From Pseudooceanicola spongiae (GTDB lineage: Bacteria > Pseudomonadota > Alphaproteobacteria > Rhodobacterales > Rhodobacteraceae), in assembly GCF_014899185.1 (NCBI RefSeq), contig NZ_CP045201.1, forward strand, positions 1,472,501 through 1,536,500: DNA of 64,000 nucleotides. Direction: 5' to 3'. The notes under the pieces are model-generated. The model saw only the letters and a list, made by a program, of their open reading frames with translations. It made no database searches and was not told the DNA's origin. Positions 57,005 through 64,000 of this stretch are shown piece by piece. The stretch's first letter is position 1; every line of letters begins with the position of its first letter. The position numbers were made by a program, and so were the translations under genes.

Positions 57005-57790
57005 TCAGGACTGCCAGCCCGGCTTGCGCTTATCGAAGAAAGCACTGATCCCCTCCCGCGCCTCAGGCCCCTCCCAGCAGCGCACCAGCTCGGCAATAGA
57101 ATGCTCGATCATTTGCGCATCTGCGGCGTCGCCCAGAGCCTGCACCAGCGCCTTGGCCTGTGCGACGGCGCCCGGCGCACAGGCAAGGTAGGGTGCGACC
57201 TCTTGTTCCACCGCCGCGTCGAGCGCCTCTTCGCTGACCACTCGCGACAGCAGCCCCAGATCTCGGGCCTCATCGGCGTCAAAGCGGCGACCGGAGAAGA
57301 AGACCCGCCGGGCCCGGGCCTCGCCCATCCGGGCCACGACATAGGGGCCGATGGTGGCCGGGATCAGCCCCAGCCGGGTTTCGGTCAGCGCCATCGCCAC
57401 TGCGCTGGTCCCCACTGCCACATCACAGACCGACACCATCCCGACGCCGCCGCCAAAGCAATTGCCCTGCACCCGACCGATCAGCGGCTTGGGCAGGGTG
57501 TTGAGCGCCTGCAGCATTCCCGCCAGATGCCCCGCCTCTTCAGCCCGCTGCGCCGCAGGGGCCTGAAACTGATCCCGCATCCAGCCCAGATCGCCGCCGG
57601 CGCAGAAACTGCGCCCGCGCGCCCCCAGCACGACCACCCGGACCGACGCATCCGCCGCCAGCGCCCGCGCCGCCGCCGTCACCTCGGCAATCATCACCGC
57701 GTTCAGAGCATTGTGCTTTTCCGCCCGGTCCAGCCAGAGGGTCGCCACACCACGGGCATCGGTCTGAATCTCGATCGTCTCATACGCCAT
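57005..57790 (-). CDS. liuC: enoyl-CoA hydratase, likely methylglutaconyl-CoA hydratase
   Basis: A 261-residue crotonase-fold protein. The oxyanion loops are RSFCAGGDLGWM and GNCFGGGVGMVSVCD. GLIPATIGPYV follows, in keeping with the AUH/LiuC group. In leucine breakdown it hydrates 3-methylglutaconyl-CoA to HMG-CoA. Start ATG 57790 follows AGGAGGG; a TTG two codons earlier is unlikely. It lies downstream of the HMG-CoA lyase gene, with a candidate operator between. Assignment to liuC rests on context. Confidence 0.85.
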   Translation of the reverse strand: MAYETIEIQTDARGVATLWLDRAEKHNALNAVMIAEVTAAARALAADASVRVVVLGARGRSFCAGGDLGWMRDQFQAPAAQRAEEAGHLAGMLQALNTLPKPLIGRVQGNCFGGGVGMVSVCDVAVGTSAVAMALTETRLGLIPATIGPYVVARMGEARARRVFFSGRRFDADEARDLGLLSRVVSEEALDAAVEQEVAPYLACAPGAVAQAKALVQALGDAADAQMIEHSIAELVRCWEGPEAREGISAFFDKRKPGWQS

Positions 57791-57842
57791 GCGCAACCCT
57801 CCTGTATTTTATCGCGCGCGCGCTCGCGCGAGGTCGCCACGA

Positions 57843-57873
57843 CTTTGCAAAGCTCTGTCGCGGATTTGCAAAT
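57843..57873. promoter_or_regulatory. two TTTGCAAA palindromes upstream of liuC
   Basis: CTTTGCAAAG (57843-57852) and ATTTGCAAAT (57864-57873) are perfect palindromes with a TTTGCAAA core, centre to centre 21 bases apart. They lie about 55-85 bases upstream of the liuC start. The core matches the site of short-chain acyl-CoA regulators such as PccR of Rhodobacter sphaeroides, where two cores are closer together (X4). I infer a similar regulator for this operon; the regulator gene is not in the window. Confidence 0.55.
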
Positions 57874-57892
57874 GCAGCCTGTCCCGCTCGGC

Positions 57893-58750
57893 TCATGCCT
57901 GCGCTCGCATCGCACGCGCCATCACGGCGGCCTCGGCCAGCACCGCCGCATCAATGCCGGTGTCATACCCCAGAGCCTGCAGACGCGCCTGCACCGCCTC
58001 TGTCGCCACGTTGCCCTTGGCCCCCGGCGCATAGGGACAGCCCCCCAGCCCGCCGACCGCCGCATCAAATATCCTCAGCCCTCGCCCCAGCGACACTTCT
58101 ATATTGTCCAGCGCCCGGCCACTGGTGTCGTGATAATGCCCCGCCAGCCGGTCCGGCGTCACTTCCTCCAGCACGGCGGTGAGCATGGCGTCGATCTGCT
58201 CCGGCGTGGCCTGCCCCAGCGTGTCGCCCAGACTGATCTCGCCACAGCCCATGTCGCGCAGCGCCGCCGCAACCCGCGCCACGGCGGACGGAGCGACCAT
58301 GCCGTCATAGGGGCAGTCGGTGACACAGCTGATATAGCCGCGCACCGGCAGCCCCGCCGCACGCGCCGCCGCGACCACCGGCGCAAACCGCTGCAAACTC
58401 TCGCTGATCGTGGCATTGATATTGGCGCGGCTGAACCCTTCGGAGGCCGAGCCGAACACCGCCACCTCATCCGCCCCCGCCGCAAGCGCATCCTCAAAGC
58501 CACGCATGTTCGGCGTCAGCGCGGTATAGCGCAGATGCGGCGCGCGGGTGATGCCCGCCAGCACCTCCGCCGAGCCCGCCATCTGCGGCACCCACTTCGG
58601 GCTGACAAAGCTCGCCACCTCGATGCGGTGAAATCCCGCCCGGCTCAGGCAATCGACCAGCGCGATCTTTTCCGCGACCGGGATGGCGCGGGCCTCGTTC
58701 TGCAGCCCGTCGCGCGGGCCCACCTCGAAGATCTCTACAAACTCTGGCAT
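57893..58750 (-). CDS. mvaB: hydroxymethylglutaryl-CoA lyase
   Basis: A 285-residue TIM-barrel enzyme that splits HMG-CoA to acetoacetate and acetyl-CoA, the last step of leucine degradation. The N-terminal EVGPRDGLQNE and the C-terminal signature with its catalytic cysteine (GGLGGCPYAPGAKGN) are visible. GDTLGQATPEQID lies between. It is 30 bases after the GST gene. Confidence 0.95.
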   Translation of the reverse strand: MPEFVEIFEVGPRDGLQNEARAIPVAEKIALVDCLSRAGFHRIEVASFVSPKWVPQMAGSAEVLAGITRAPHLRYTALTPNMRGFEDALAAGADEVAVFGSASEGFSRANINATISESLQRFAPVVAAARAAGLPVRGYISCVTDCPYDGMVAPSAVARVAAALRDMGCGEISLGDTLGQATPEQIDAMLTAVLEEVTPDRLAGHYHDTSGRALDNIEVSLGRGLRIFDAAVGGLGGCPYAPGAKGNVATEAVQARLQALGYDTGIDAAVLAEAAVMARAMRAQA

Positions 58751-58780
58751 CGGCCTCCCCTCCGATTGATCGCTCCCCCC

Positions 58781-59461
58781 TCAGGCGGCAGTCGTCGCCC
58801 CCTCGGGCAGCGGATAGAAGGCGCGGTCGAACACCCCCGTCCCCGGTTCGGGCATGGAGCGTTGAAAACTGTCGCGGCTGATGATCCGCTCCATCCAGGC
58901 GGCCACCTCGGGAAAGCCGTCCAGCGTGGTAAAGTGCTGCGCCATCCAGACCGCCTGCCCAAGCGCGATATCGGCGGCGGAAAAGCCGCTGGTCAGCAGA
59001 TAGTCGCGGTTTTCCACCGGCGTCGACAGCCTTGCCTCGATGGCGGCGAAACATTTCTTCAGCCGCGCCACCTCGATCTTCATCACGGTGGGCGAGCGCA
59101 TCCAGTCCTCGCGCAGCACCACATGCTGCTGCATCAGCGTCGCGCAATGCTGGCTGACGGTTTCGGCAAAGTGCAGCCAGATCAGCCAGTCGGGCCGGTC
59201 CAGATCGCCCAGCAGCCGCCCCAGACCGCGCGCCGGAAAGCGTTCGCAGAGGATCTCGATGATCGCCCCGCTCTCGAAATAATTCTCTCCGTCCAGCTCA
59301 AGCGAGGGGACGCGCCCGGCGGGCGAACGGCTCAGATGCTCGGGTTCGCGCAGCGAGGCGTCGAAGGCGTGGATCGACATCTCGAAGGGCACGGCCATTT
59401 CGTTCAGCAGCCACAGCACCCGCATCGAGCGCGAACCGCCGCAATGATGCAGGACCATCAT
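58781..59461 (-). CDS. glutathione S-transferase family protein
   Basis: A 226-residue protein with an N-terminal thioredoxin-like domain (VLHHCGGSRSMRVLWLLNEM) and GRVPSLELDGENYFESGAII, then an all-helical C-terminal domain. A serine-rich loop replaces the tyrosine of classical alpha-class enzymes, as in bacterial types. It overlaps the liuD stop by four bases, so it is embedded in the leucine operon. Whether it acts on a pathway intermediate is unknown. Confidence 0.85.
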   Translation of the reverse strand: MMVLHHCGGSRSMRVLWLLNEMAVPFEMSIHAFDASLREPEHLSRSPAGRVPSLELDGENYFESGAIIEILCERFPARGLGRLLGDLDRPDWLIWLHFAETVSQHCATLMQQHVVLREDWMRSPTVMKIEVARLKKCFAAIEARLSTPVENRDYLLTSGFSAADIALGQAVWMAQHFTTLDGFPEVAAWMERIISRDSFQRSMPEPGTGVFDRAFYPLPEGATTAA

Positions 59462-61401
59462 GTTTCGGCACTCTCTTCGCTCTCCAGCCGGATCAGGGCG
59501 ACGCCTGCCTCGACCTGTGCGCCCTCAGCGGCCAGCACTTCGGCAACGATACCATCTCTCGGGGCGATCAACGCGTGTTCCATTTTCATGGCCTCCAGAA
59601 TAGCCAGTCGCTGCCCCGCAGCAACCACTTGTCCGGCCGCGGCGAAGATTGAGCGCAAAAGCCCCGGCATCGGCGCCTCGATCACATCACCACCGCCCGC
59701 GCTCTGCGCATCCGCCTGCAACGGATCGACATGCTCGAACACCAAGCCATAGCTTGTGAACAGCGTGATCCGCGACCCCGCGCGATGCCAGTCCGGCGCG
59801 CGCTGCCCGTCGAGCCGCCACTCCGCGCCGAAACGCGCCTGAACCAGCGACCCAGCCACCTCTATATCATGCGCCGCGCCGTCACTGCTGACCCGCAGGC
59901 GCAGTTCCTCCTCGCCGTGGCGCAGCACCACCTCGCGCTGCTGCGGCGCCCAAAGCGTAAAGCCCGACATCGCCTCCGGCGCGCCCGCCAGCCCCAGCGC
60001 AATCAGCGCCGCCCAGGCCAGATCCGCAGGCGCGGGCTCAGGTGCCGCACAAAGCGCCTCTGCCTCGCGCCCGATCAGCCCGGTGTCGACCTCACCGCGC
60101 CCGAATCCCGCATGCTCCGCCAGCGCCCCGAGAAAGGCGAGGTTGGTGACCGTGCCCGCGACTTCGGTCTCGCGCAGCGCCCGTGCCAGCTTGCGCAGGG
60201 CAATTTCGCGCGTCGCGCCATGGGTGATGATCTTGGCGATCATGGGGTCGTAGTGCGGGCTGATCACATCGCCCGCCCGCACACCGGTATCGGCCCGCGC
60301 GCCCGGCCCAAAGCGCAGATGCGCCAGCGTCCCCGTTGCCGGCAGAAAGCCCTTACCCACGTCCTCGGCATAAAGCCGCGCCTCGAACGCGTGCCCGGTC
60401 AGCGTCAGATCACTCTGCTGCACCGGCAAGGCCTCGCCCGCCGCGACGCGGATCTGCCACGCCACCAGATCAACACCCGTCACAGCCTCTGTCACCGGGT
60501 GCTCGACCTGCAGCCGCGTGTTCATCTCCATGAACCAGAACCGATCCGCCCTGAGCCCGTCCGAGCCGTCGACGATGAACTCCACCGTCCCCGCCCCGCT
60601 ATAGCCGATCGCCTCGGCGGCACGCACCGCCGCATCGCCCATGGCACTGCGCATCGCCTGCGTCATGCCCGGCGCAGGGGCCTCCTCGATCACCTTCTGA
60701 TGGCGGCGCTGCAACGAGCAATCGCGTTCGAACAGATGCACCGCCCGGGTGCCGTCGCCAAAGACCTGCACCTCGATATGGCGCGGGCTGGCGACGAATT
60801 TCTCGATCAGCACGACCGGGTTGCCAAAGGCGCCCTTCGCCTCGGCCTGCGCACTCGCCAGCGCCTCGGCAAAGGCCTCGGGCGCCTCGACCAGCCGCAT
60901 CCCCTTGCCACCACCGCCCGCAACCGCCTTGATCAGCACCGGATAGCCCACCTCGGCCGCCATCGCCGCCAGATGCTCCGCCCCCTGATCCGCGCCCTGA
61001 TAGCCCGGCACCACCGGCACACCGGCCTCGGCCATCAGCGCCTTGGCGGCATCCTTCAGCCCCATCGCCCGGATCGCGCGCGCCGAGGGACCGATGAACA
61101 CCAGCCCCGCCGCCTCCACCGCCTCGACGAACTCCGGGTTCTCCGACAGAAAGCCATAGCCCGGATGGATCGCCTGTGCGCCCGTGGCCCGCGCCGCCTC
61201 CAGAATGGCATCGCCGCGCAGATAGCTCTCCGCCGGACTGGCCCCGCCAATCGACACGGCGACATCGGCCAGCGCCACATGGCGCGCCCCGGCATCGGGG
61301 TCGGAATGCACCGCCACCGTGCGCAACCCCATCGCGCGTGCACTCTCGATCACCCGACAGGCGATTTCTCCGCGATTGGCAATCAGGATCGTGTCAAACA
61401 T
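59458..61401 (-). CDS. liuD: methylcrotonyl-CoA carboxylase biotin subunit
   Basis: A 647-residue biotin carboxylase/carrier subunit. The N-terminal ATP-grasp domain has ILIANRGEIACRVI and the Gly-rich VAGGGGKGMRLV. QVEHPVTEAVTGVDLV is the catalytic loop. The biotinyl domain ends with EAMKMEH (K606 is biotinylated). Family context (with liuB and HMG-CoA lyase) points to methylcrotonyl-CoA rather than propionyl-CoA. Start MFDTILIANR has GAGGAG upstream. Confidence 0.92.
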   Translation of the reverse strand: MFDTILIANRGEIACRVIESARAMGLRTVAVHSDPDAGARHVALADVAVSIGGASPAESYLRGDAILEAARATGAQAIHPGYGFLSENPEFVEAVEAAGLVFIGPSARAIRAMGLKDAAKALMAEAGVPVVPGYQGADQGAEHLAAMAAEVGYPVLIKAVAGGGGKGMRLVEAPEAFAEALASAQAEAKGAFGNPVVLIEKFVASPRHIEVQVFGDGTRAVHLFERDCSLQRRHQKVIEEAPAPGMTQAMRSAMGDAAVRAAEAIGYSGAGTVEFIVDGSDGLRADRFWFMEMNTRLQVEHPVTEAVTGVDLVAWQIRVAAGEALPVQQSDLTLTGHAFEARLYAEDVGKGFLPATGTLAHLRFGPGARADTGVRAGDVISPHYDPMIAKIITHGATREIALRKLARALRETEVAGTVTNLAFLGALAEHAGFGRGEVDTGLIGREAEALCAAPEPAPADLAWAALIALGLAGAPEAMSGFTLWAPQQREVVLRHGEEELRLRVSSDGAAHDIEVAGSLVQARFGAEWRLDGQRAPDWHRAGSRITLFTSYGLVFEHVDPLQADAQSAGGGDVIEAPMPGLLRSIFAAAGQVVAAGQRLAILEAMKMEHALIAPRDGIVAEVLAAEGAQVEAGVALIRLESEESAET

Positions 61402-61418
61402 CCGCCCCACTCCTCTTC

Positions 61419-62387
61419 TCACTTGATCCACCGCGCCGCACCGGCCAGCAGTCGCTCCGCCTCGTCACTCATCTGCGCCAGGATCTCTGCCGCCGGGGCC
61501 GTCTGCCGGATCAACCCGATCGCCTCGCCGACCACCGGCGCCGCAATCGCCGCGTCGCCGCTCAGGGCCGCCGCCCCCCATTCCGCCTTTGCCTCTGTAT
61601 CCGCCGCCAGCGCCTGCAACCGTCCCTCCCAGCGCTCGGAAAAGGCATTCCTCATGCCGCGCAAGGTAAAAGGCGCCGGCCAGTCCAGCCCCCGCACCAC
61701 ATCCACCAGAGAGCTGCGATAGGTCGCGTCCCCCTCCGCCGCCAGCGCCGCGCGCCGCTGCCCCTCCGGCACCAGAGCCTCCGCCGCCGCCCAGAGCCGC
61801 GTGCCACAGACCACACCATCCGCCCCCAGCATCAGCGCCGCCGCCAGCCCGCGCCCATCGGCAATCCCACCGGCGGCCAGCACCAGAACCTCCGGCCGCT
61901 CCCGCGCCACCAGATCGACCACCTCCGGCACCAGCGTCAGGGTCGCCCGCCGCGCCCCATGCCCCCCGGCCTCCGCGCCCTGCGCCACGAGGACATCCGC
62001 CCCCGCCGCCAGCGCCTGCCGCGCCCCCGCCATATCCTGCACCTGACAGATCAGCTGCGCCCCCGCCGCACGAATGGCCCCGGCAAAGGGCGCCGCATCC
62101 CCGAACGACAGCAACACCGCCCGCGGAGCCTGCGCCAGCACCTGCTCCAGAACCGCGACGTCGCGCGCCAGCGCCCAGGTGATCAGACCCACCCCGACCG
62201 CCGCACCGTCGGCCCGCGCCATCTCCGCCTCGATCCAAGGCGCGTCACAATAGCCACCGCCGATCAGCCCCAGACCCCCGGCGCGCGACACCGCCGCCGC
62301 CAGCGCGCCTCCGGCCACCCGCGCCATCGGCGCCAGCACGATCGGCACTGACAGGCCGAAGCTCTGCGTCAAGCGTGTCTCGATCAT
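61419..62387 (-). CDS. nitronate monooxygenase-like flavoprotein
   Basis: A 322-residue TIM-barrel FMN protein of the 2-nitropropane dioxygenase/NPD family. It has VPIVLAPMARVAGG, VAQGAEAGGHGAR, LAAGGIADGRG and GADGVVCGTRLWA. Start ATG 62387 (MIETRLTQSF); the upstream frame lies in repeat sequence. Its place between liuB and liuD suggests membership of the leucine operon, but a role in the pathway is not known. Confidence 0.82.
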   Translation of the reverse strand: MIETRLTQSFGLSVPIVLAPMARVAGGALAAAVSRAGGLGLIGGGYCDAPWIEAEMARADGAAVGVGLITWALARDVAVLEQVLAQAPRAVLLSFGDAAPFAGAIRAAGAQLICQVQDMAGARQALAAGADVLVAQGAEAGGHGARRATLTLVPEVVDLVARERPEVLVLAAGGIADGRGLAAALMLGADGVVCGTRLWAAAEALVPEGQRRAALAAEGDATYRSSLVDVVRGLDWPAPFTLRGMRNAFSERWEGRLQALAADTEAKAEWGAAALSGDAAIAAPVVGEAIGLIRQTAPAAEILAQMSDEAERLLAGAARWIK

Positions 62388-62404
62388 CACTGCCGCCTTC
62401 TTCT

Positions 62405-62457
62405 TGCTCTCATACTCCGGGGGTGTCGCGCAGCGACGGGGGCAGAGCCCCCTTTTT
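62405..62457. repeat. interspersed GC-rich intergenic repeat
   Basis: On the minus strand the sequence reads AAAAAGGGGGCTCTGCCCCC, then a hairpin GTCGC-TGC-GCGAC, then CCCCCGGAGTATGAGAGCAAGA. This is the pattern of a repeat found across Roseobacter-group genomes and related to the element at 22548-22612. A stem with T-run (62438-62457) would act as a terminator only on the plus strand. It lies between liuB and the NPD gene. Confidence 0.55.
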
Positions 62458-62458
62458 C

Positions 62459-62509
62459 GCACCGTCCGGTTACCGACGGCATACCGACGCAATACCGACA
62501 GCGCGATTT
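62459..62509 (+). repeat. four 11-bp ATACCGAC repeats, second copy
   Basis: Four units at 62459, 62470, 62481 and 62492 (GCACCGTC, TTACCGAC, ATACCGAC, ATACCGAC, each plus three bases), then GCGATTT at 62503-62509. The array matches the one at 28608-28658 unit for unit. Here it lies 29 bases downstream of the liuB stop codon. It overlaps the end of the GC-rich repeat, which may be one composite element. Confidence 0.8.
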
Positions 62510-62538
62510 CCCCCATTCAGCGGCTTGCATCCGCCCCC

Positions 62539-64000
62539 TCACATCCGGAACAGCCCAAAGCGGGTCTCCGGAATGGGCGCATTCAGCGCCGCACTCAGGC
62601 TCAGCGCCAGCACCTCCCGGCTCTTCCTCGGGTCCACGATCCCGTCATCCCAGAGCCGCGCCGACGCATAGAGCGGATGGCTCTGACGCGCGAACATCTC
62701 CACGGTCGGACGCTTGAACTCCGCCTCCTCCTGCGCACTCCAGCTGCCCCCGCGCCGCTCGATCCCGTCGCGCTTCACGCTCGCCAGAACCCCCGCCGCC
62801 TGTTCGCCGCCCATGACCGAGATCCGCGACGTCGGCCAGGACCACATGAAGCGCGGACTGTAAGCCCTTCCCGACATGCCATAATTCCCAGCCCCGAACG
62901 AGCCGCCGACAACCATGGTGATCTTCGGCACCTCTGTTGTCGACACCGCCGTGACCATCTTGGCGCCGTGCCGCGCGATGCCCTCATTCTCGTATTTCCG
63001 CCCGACCATGAAGCCAGTGATGTTCTGCAGGAACACCAGAGGGATCTTTCGCTGACTGCACAGTTCGACGAAATGCGCCCCCTTCTGCGCGGCTTCGCTG
63101 AACAGCACGCCATTGTTGGCGATGATCCCCACCGGCCAGCCATCCAGATGCGCGAAGCCCGTCACCAGAGTCTCGCCAAAGCGTTGTTTAAATTCATCAA
63201 ATCGCGACCCGTCGACGACACGCGCGATCACCTCCCGGATGTCATAGGGCGTCTTCAGATCCGGCGGCACCACGCCGATCAGCTCCTCCGGGTCATAGGC
63301 GGGTGGCTCTGGCGACACCCGCACAGGCCCGCCTGGCCGCACCCGGTTCAACCCCGCCACACAGCGCCGTGCCAGCGCCAGCGCATGGGCGTCATCCTCG
63401 GCCAGATAATCCGCCACACCCGACAGCCGCGTGTGCACATCACCCCCGCCAAGGTCTTCTGCCGTCACGATTTCTCCGGTCGCAGCCTTGACCAGAGGCG
63501 GCCCGGCCAAAAAGATCGTGCCCTGATCCCGCACGATGATCGTCACATCCGACATCGCCGGAACATAGGCCCCGCCAGCGGTACAGGACCCCATGACCAC
63601 CGCGATCTGCGCGATCCCCTTGGCGCTCATCCGCGCCTGATTGTAGAAAATCCGCCCGAAGTGATCGCGATCGGGAAACACCTCGTCCTGATTGGGCAGA
63701 TTGGCCCCGCCGCTGTCGACGAGGTACAGACAGGGCAGATGATTTTCCTCAGCAATTTCCTGCGCCCTGAGGTGTTTCTTCACCGAGATGGGGTAATAGG
63801 TCCCACCCTTCACGGTGGCATCGTTGCACACGATCATCACCTCCTGCCCCGCAACGCGACCGACCCCGGCGATCACACCGCCACAGGGGGCGGCGTTGTC
63901 ATAGAGCCCATGCCCCGCCGTCGCGCCAATCTCCAGAAAGGGCGCGCCGGGGTCGAGCAGCCCCGCCACGCGCTCTCGCGGCAGCATCTTGCCGCGCGAC
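62539..64000 (-). CDS. liuB: methylcrotonyl-CoA carboxylase carboxyltransferase subunit, partial
   Basis: At least 487 residues; the true start lies beyond the window. It starts in the window with [15 protein letters not shown], the typical N-terminal region of carboxyltransferase beta subunits, and continues through the acyl-CoA binding [14 protein letters not shown], the [15 protein letters not shown] loop and [20 protein letters not shown]. It carboxylates 3-methylcrotonyl-CoA with LiuD. It is the most upstream gene of the leucine cluster seen here. Confidence 0.93.
   Translation of the reverse strand, partial: SRGKMLPRERVAGLLDPGAPFLEIGATAGHGLYDNAAPCGGVIAGVGRVAGQEVMIVCNDATVKGGTYYPISVKKHLRAQEIAEENHLPCLYLVDSGGANLPNQDEVFPDRDHFGRIFYNQARMSAKGIAQIAVVMGSCTAGGAYVPAMSDVTIIVRDQGTIFLAGPPLVKAATGEIVTAEDLGGGDVHTRLSGVADYLAEDDAHALALARRCVAGLNRVRPGGPVRVSPEPPAYDPEELIGVVPPDLKTPYDIREVIARVVDGSRFDEFKQRFGETLVTGFAHLDGWPVGIIANNGVLFSEAAQKGAHFVELCSQRKIPLVFLQNITGFMVGRKYENEGIARHGAKMVTAVSTTEVPKITMVVGGSFGAGNYGMSGRAYSPRFMWSWPTSRISVMGGEQAAGVLASVKRDGIERRGGSWSAQEEAEFKRPTVEMFARQSHPLYASARLWDDGIVDPRKSREVLALSLSAALNAPIPETRFGLFRM

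Noticed and set aside
62438..62457. Terminator for liuB
   Set aside because: The T-run follows the stem on the plus strand, opposite to transcription of liuB.

Overview
The window is a 64 kb stretch of GC-rich, gene-dense chromosome that looks like core genome of an alphaproteobacterium of the Rhodobacteraceae (Roseobacter group). The main pointers are a nuo (complex I) cluster interrupted by extra small genes and followed by birA, as in Paracoccus; DUF1194, DUF5333, DUF5337 and Hint-domain proteins typical of this family; RNase J; and a leucine (liu) degradation cluster. I see no rRNA, tRNA, CRISPR array, insertion sequence, prophage or integration site. Names rest on motif recognition from the sequence, not on database searches.

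Layout. 1-4.4 kb, minus strand: the first codons of an unidentified gene, a low-complexity OmpA-like envelope protein, and a CoxE-type VWA protein with its MoxR ATPase. 4.5-7.5 kb, plus: a glycosyltransferase, then pyrC and pyrE separated by a long composite palindrome. 7.9-17.6 kb, plus: dnaB (DnaA box upstream), a secreted DUF1194 protein, alr-mlaE-mlaF-pqiA-like in one overlapping operon, radA, cvpA and purF. 17.7-22.5 kb, plus: DUF2199 protein, a small PilP/GspC-like protein, an SDR, then surE-pcm-nlpD. 22.6-27.3 kb, minus: DUF815 ATPase, tatC-tatB-tatA, an orphan Fe3+-type ABC ATPase and an atypical SDR. 27.5-35.5 kb, plus: Hint protein, prfC, two overlapping glycosyltransferase genes, a DEAD-box helicase and a PilZ protein that overlaps rnj tail to tail. 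35.5-56.6 kb, minus: one long transcription unit nuoA-B-C-D-E-F-G-H-I-J-K-L-M-N, birA, coaX, rnj, with seven extra small genes between nuo subunits. 57-64 kb, minus: leucine/isovalerate catabolism (liuB, a nitronate-monooxygenase-like flavoprotein, liuD, a GST, HMG-CoA lyase, then liuC behind a likely operator).

The most unusual features are: (i) a complex I operon in which nuoE carries a C-terminal GLGP-type helix-hairpin-helix domain that is duplicated at about 71% identity in a neighbouring membrane-anchored protein, alongside three predicted lipoproteins and other small genes; (ii) a four-unit, 11-bp repeat ending in GCGATTT found in two intergenic regions 34 kb apart; (iii) a pair of TTTGCAAA palindromes 21 bp apart upstream of liuC, resembling short-chain acyl-CoA regulator sites; (iv) mutually exclusive hairpins upstream of a small PilP-like gene; (v) a Hint protein whose expected nucleophilic Cys appears to be Ser.
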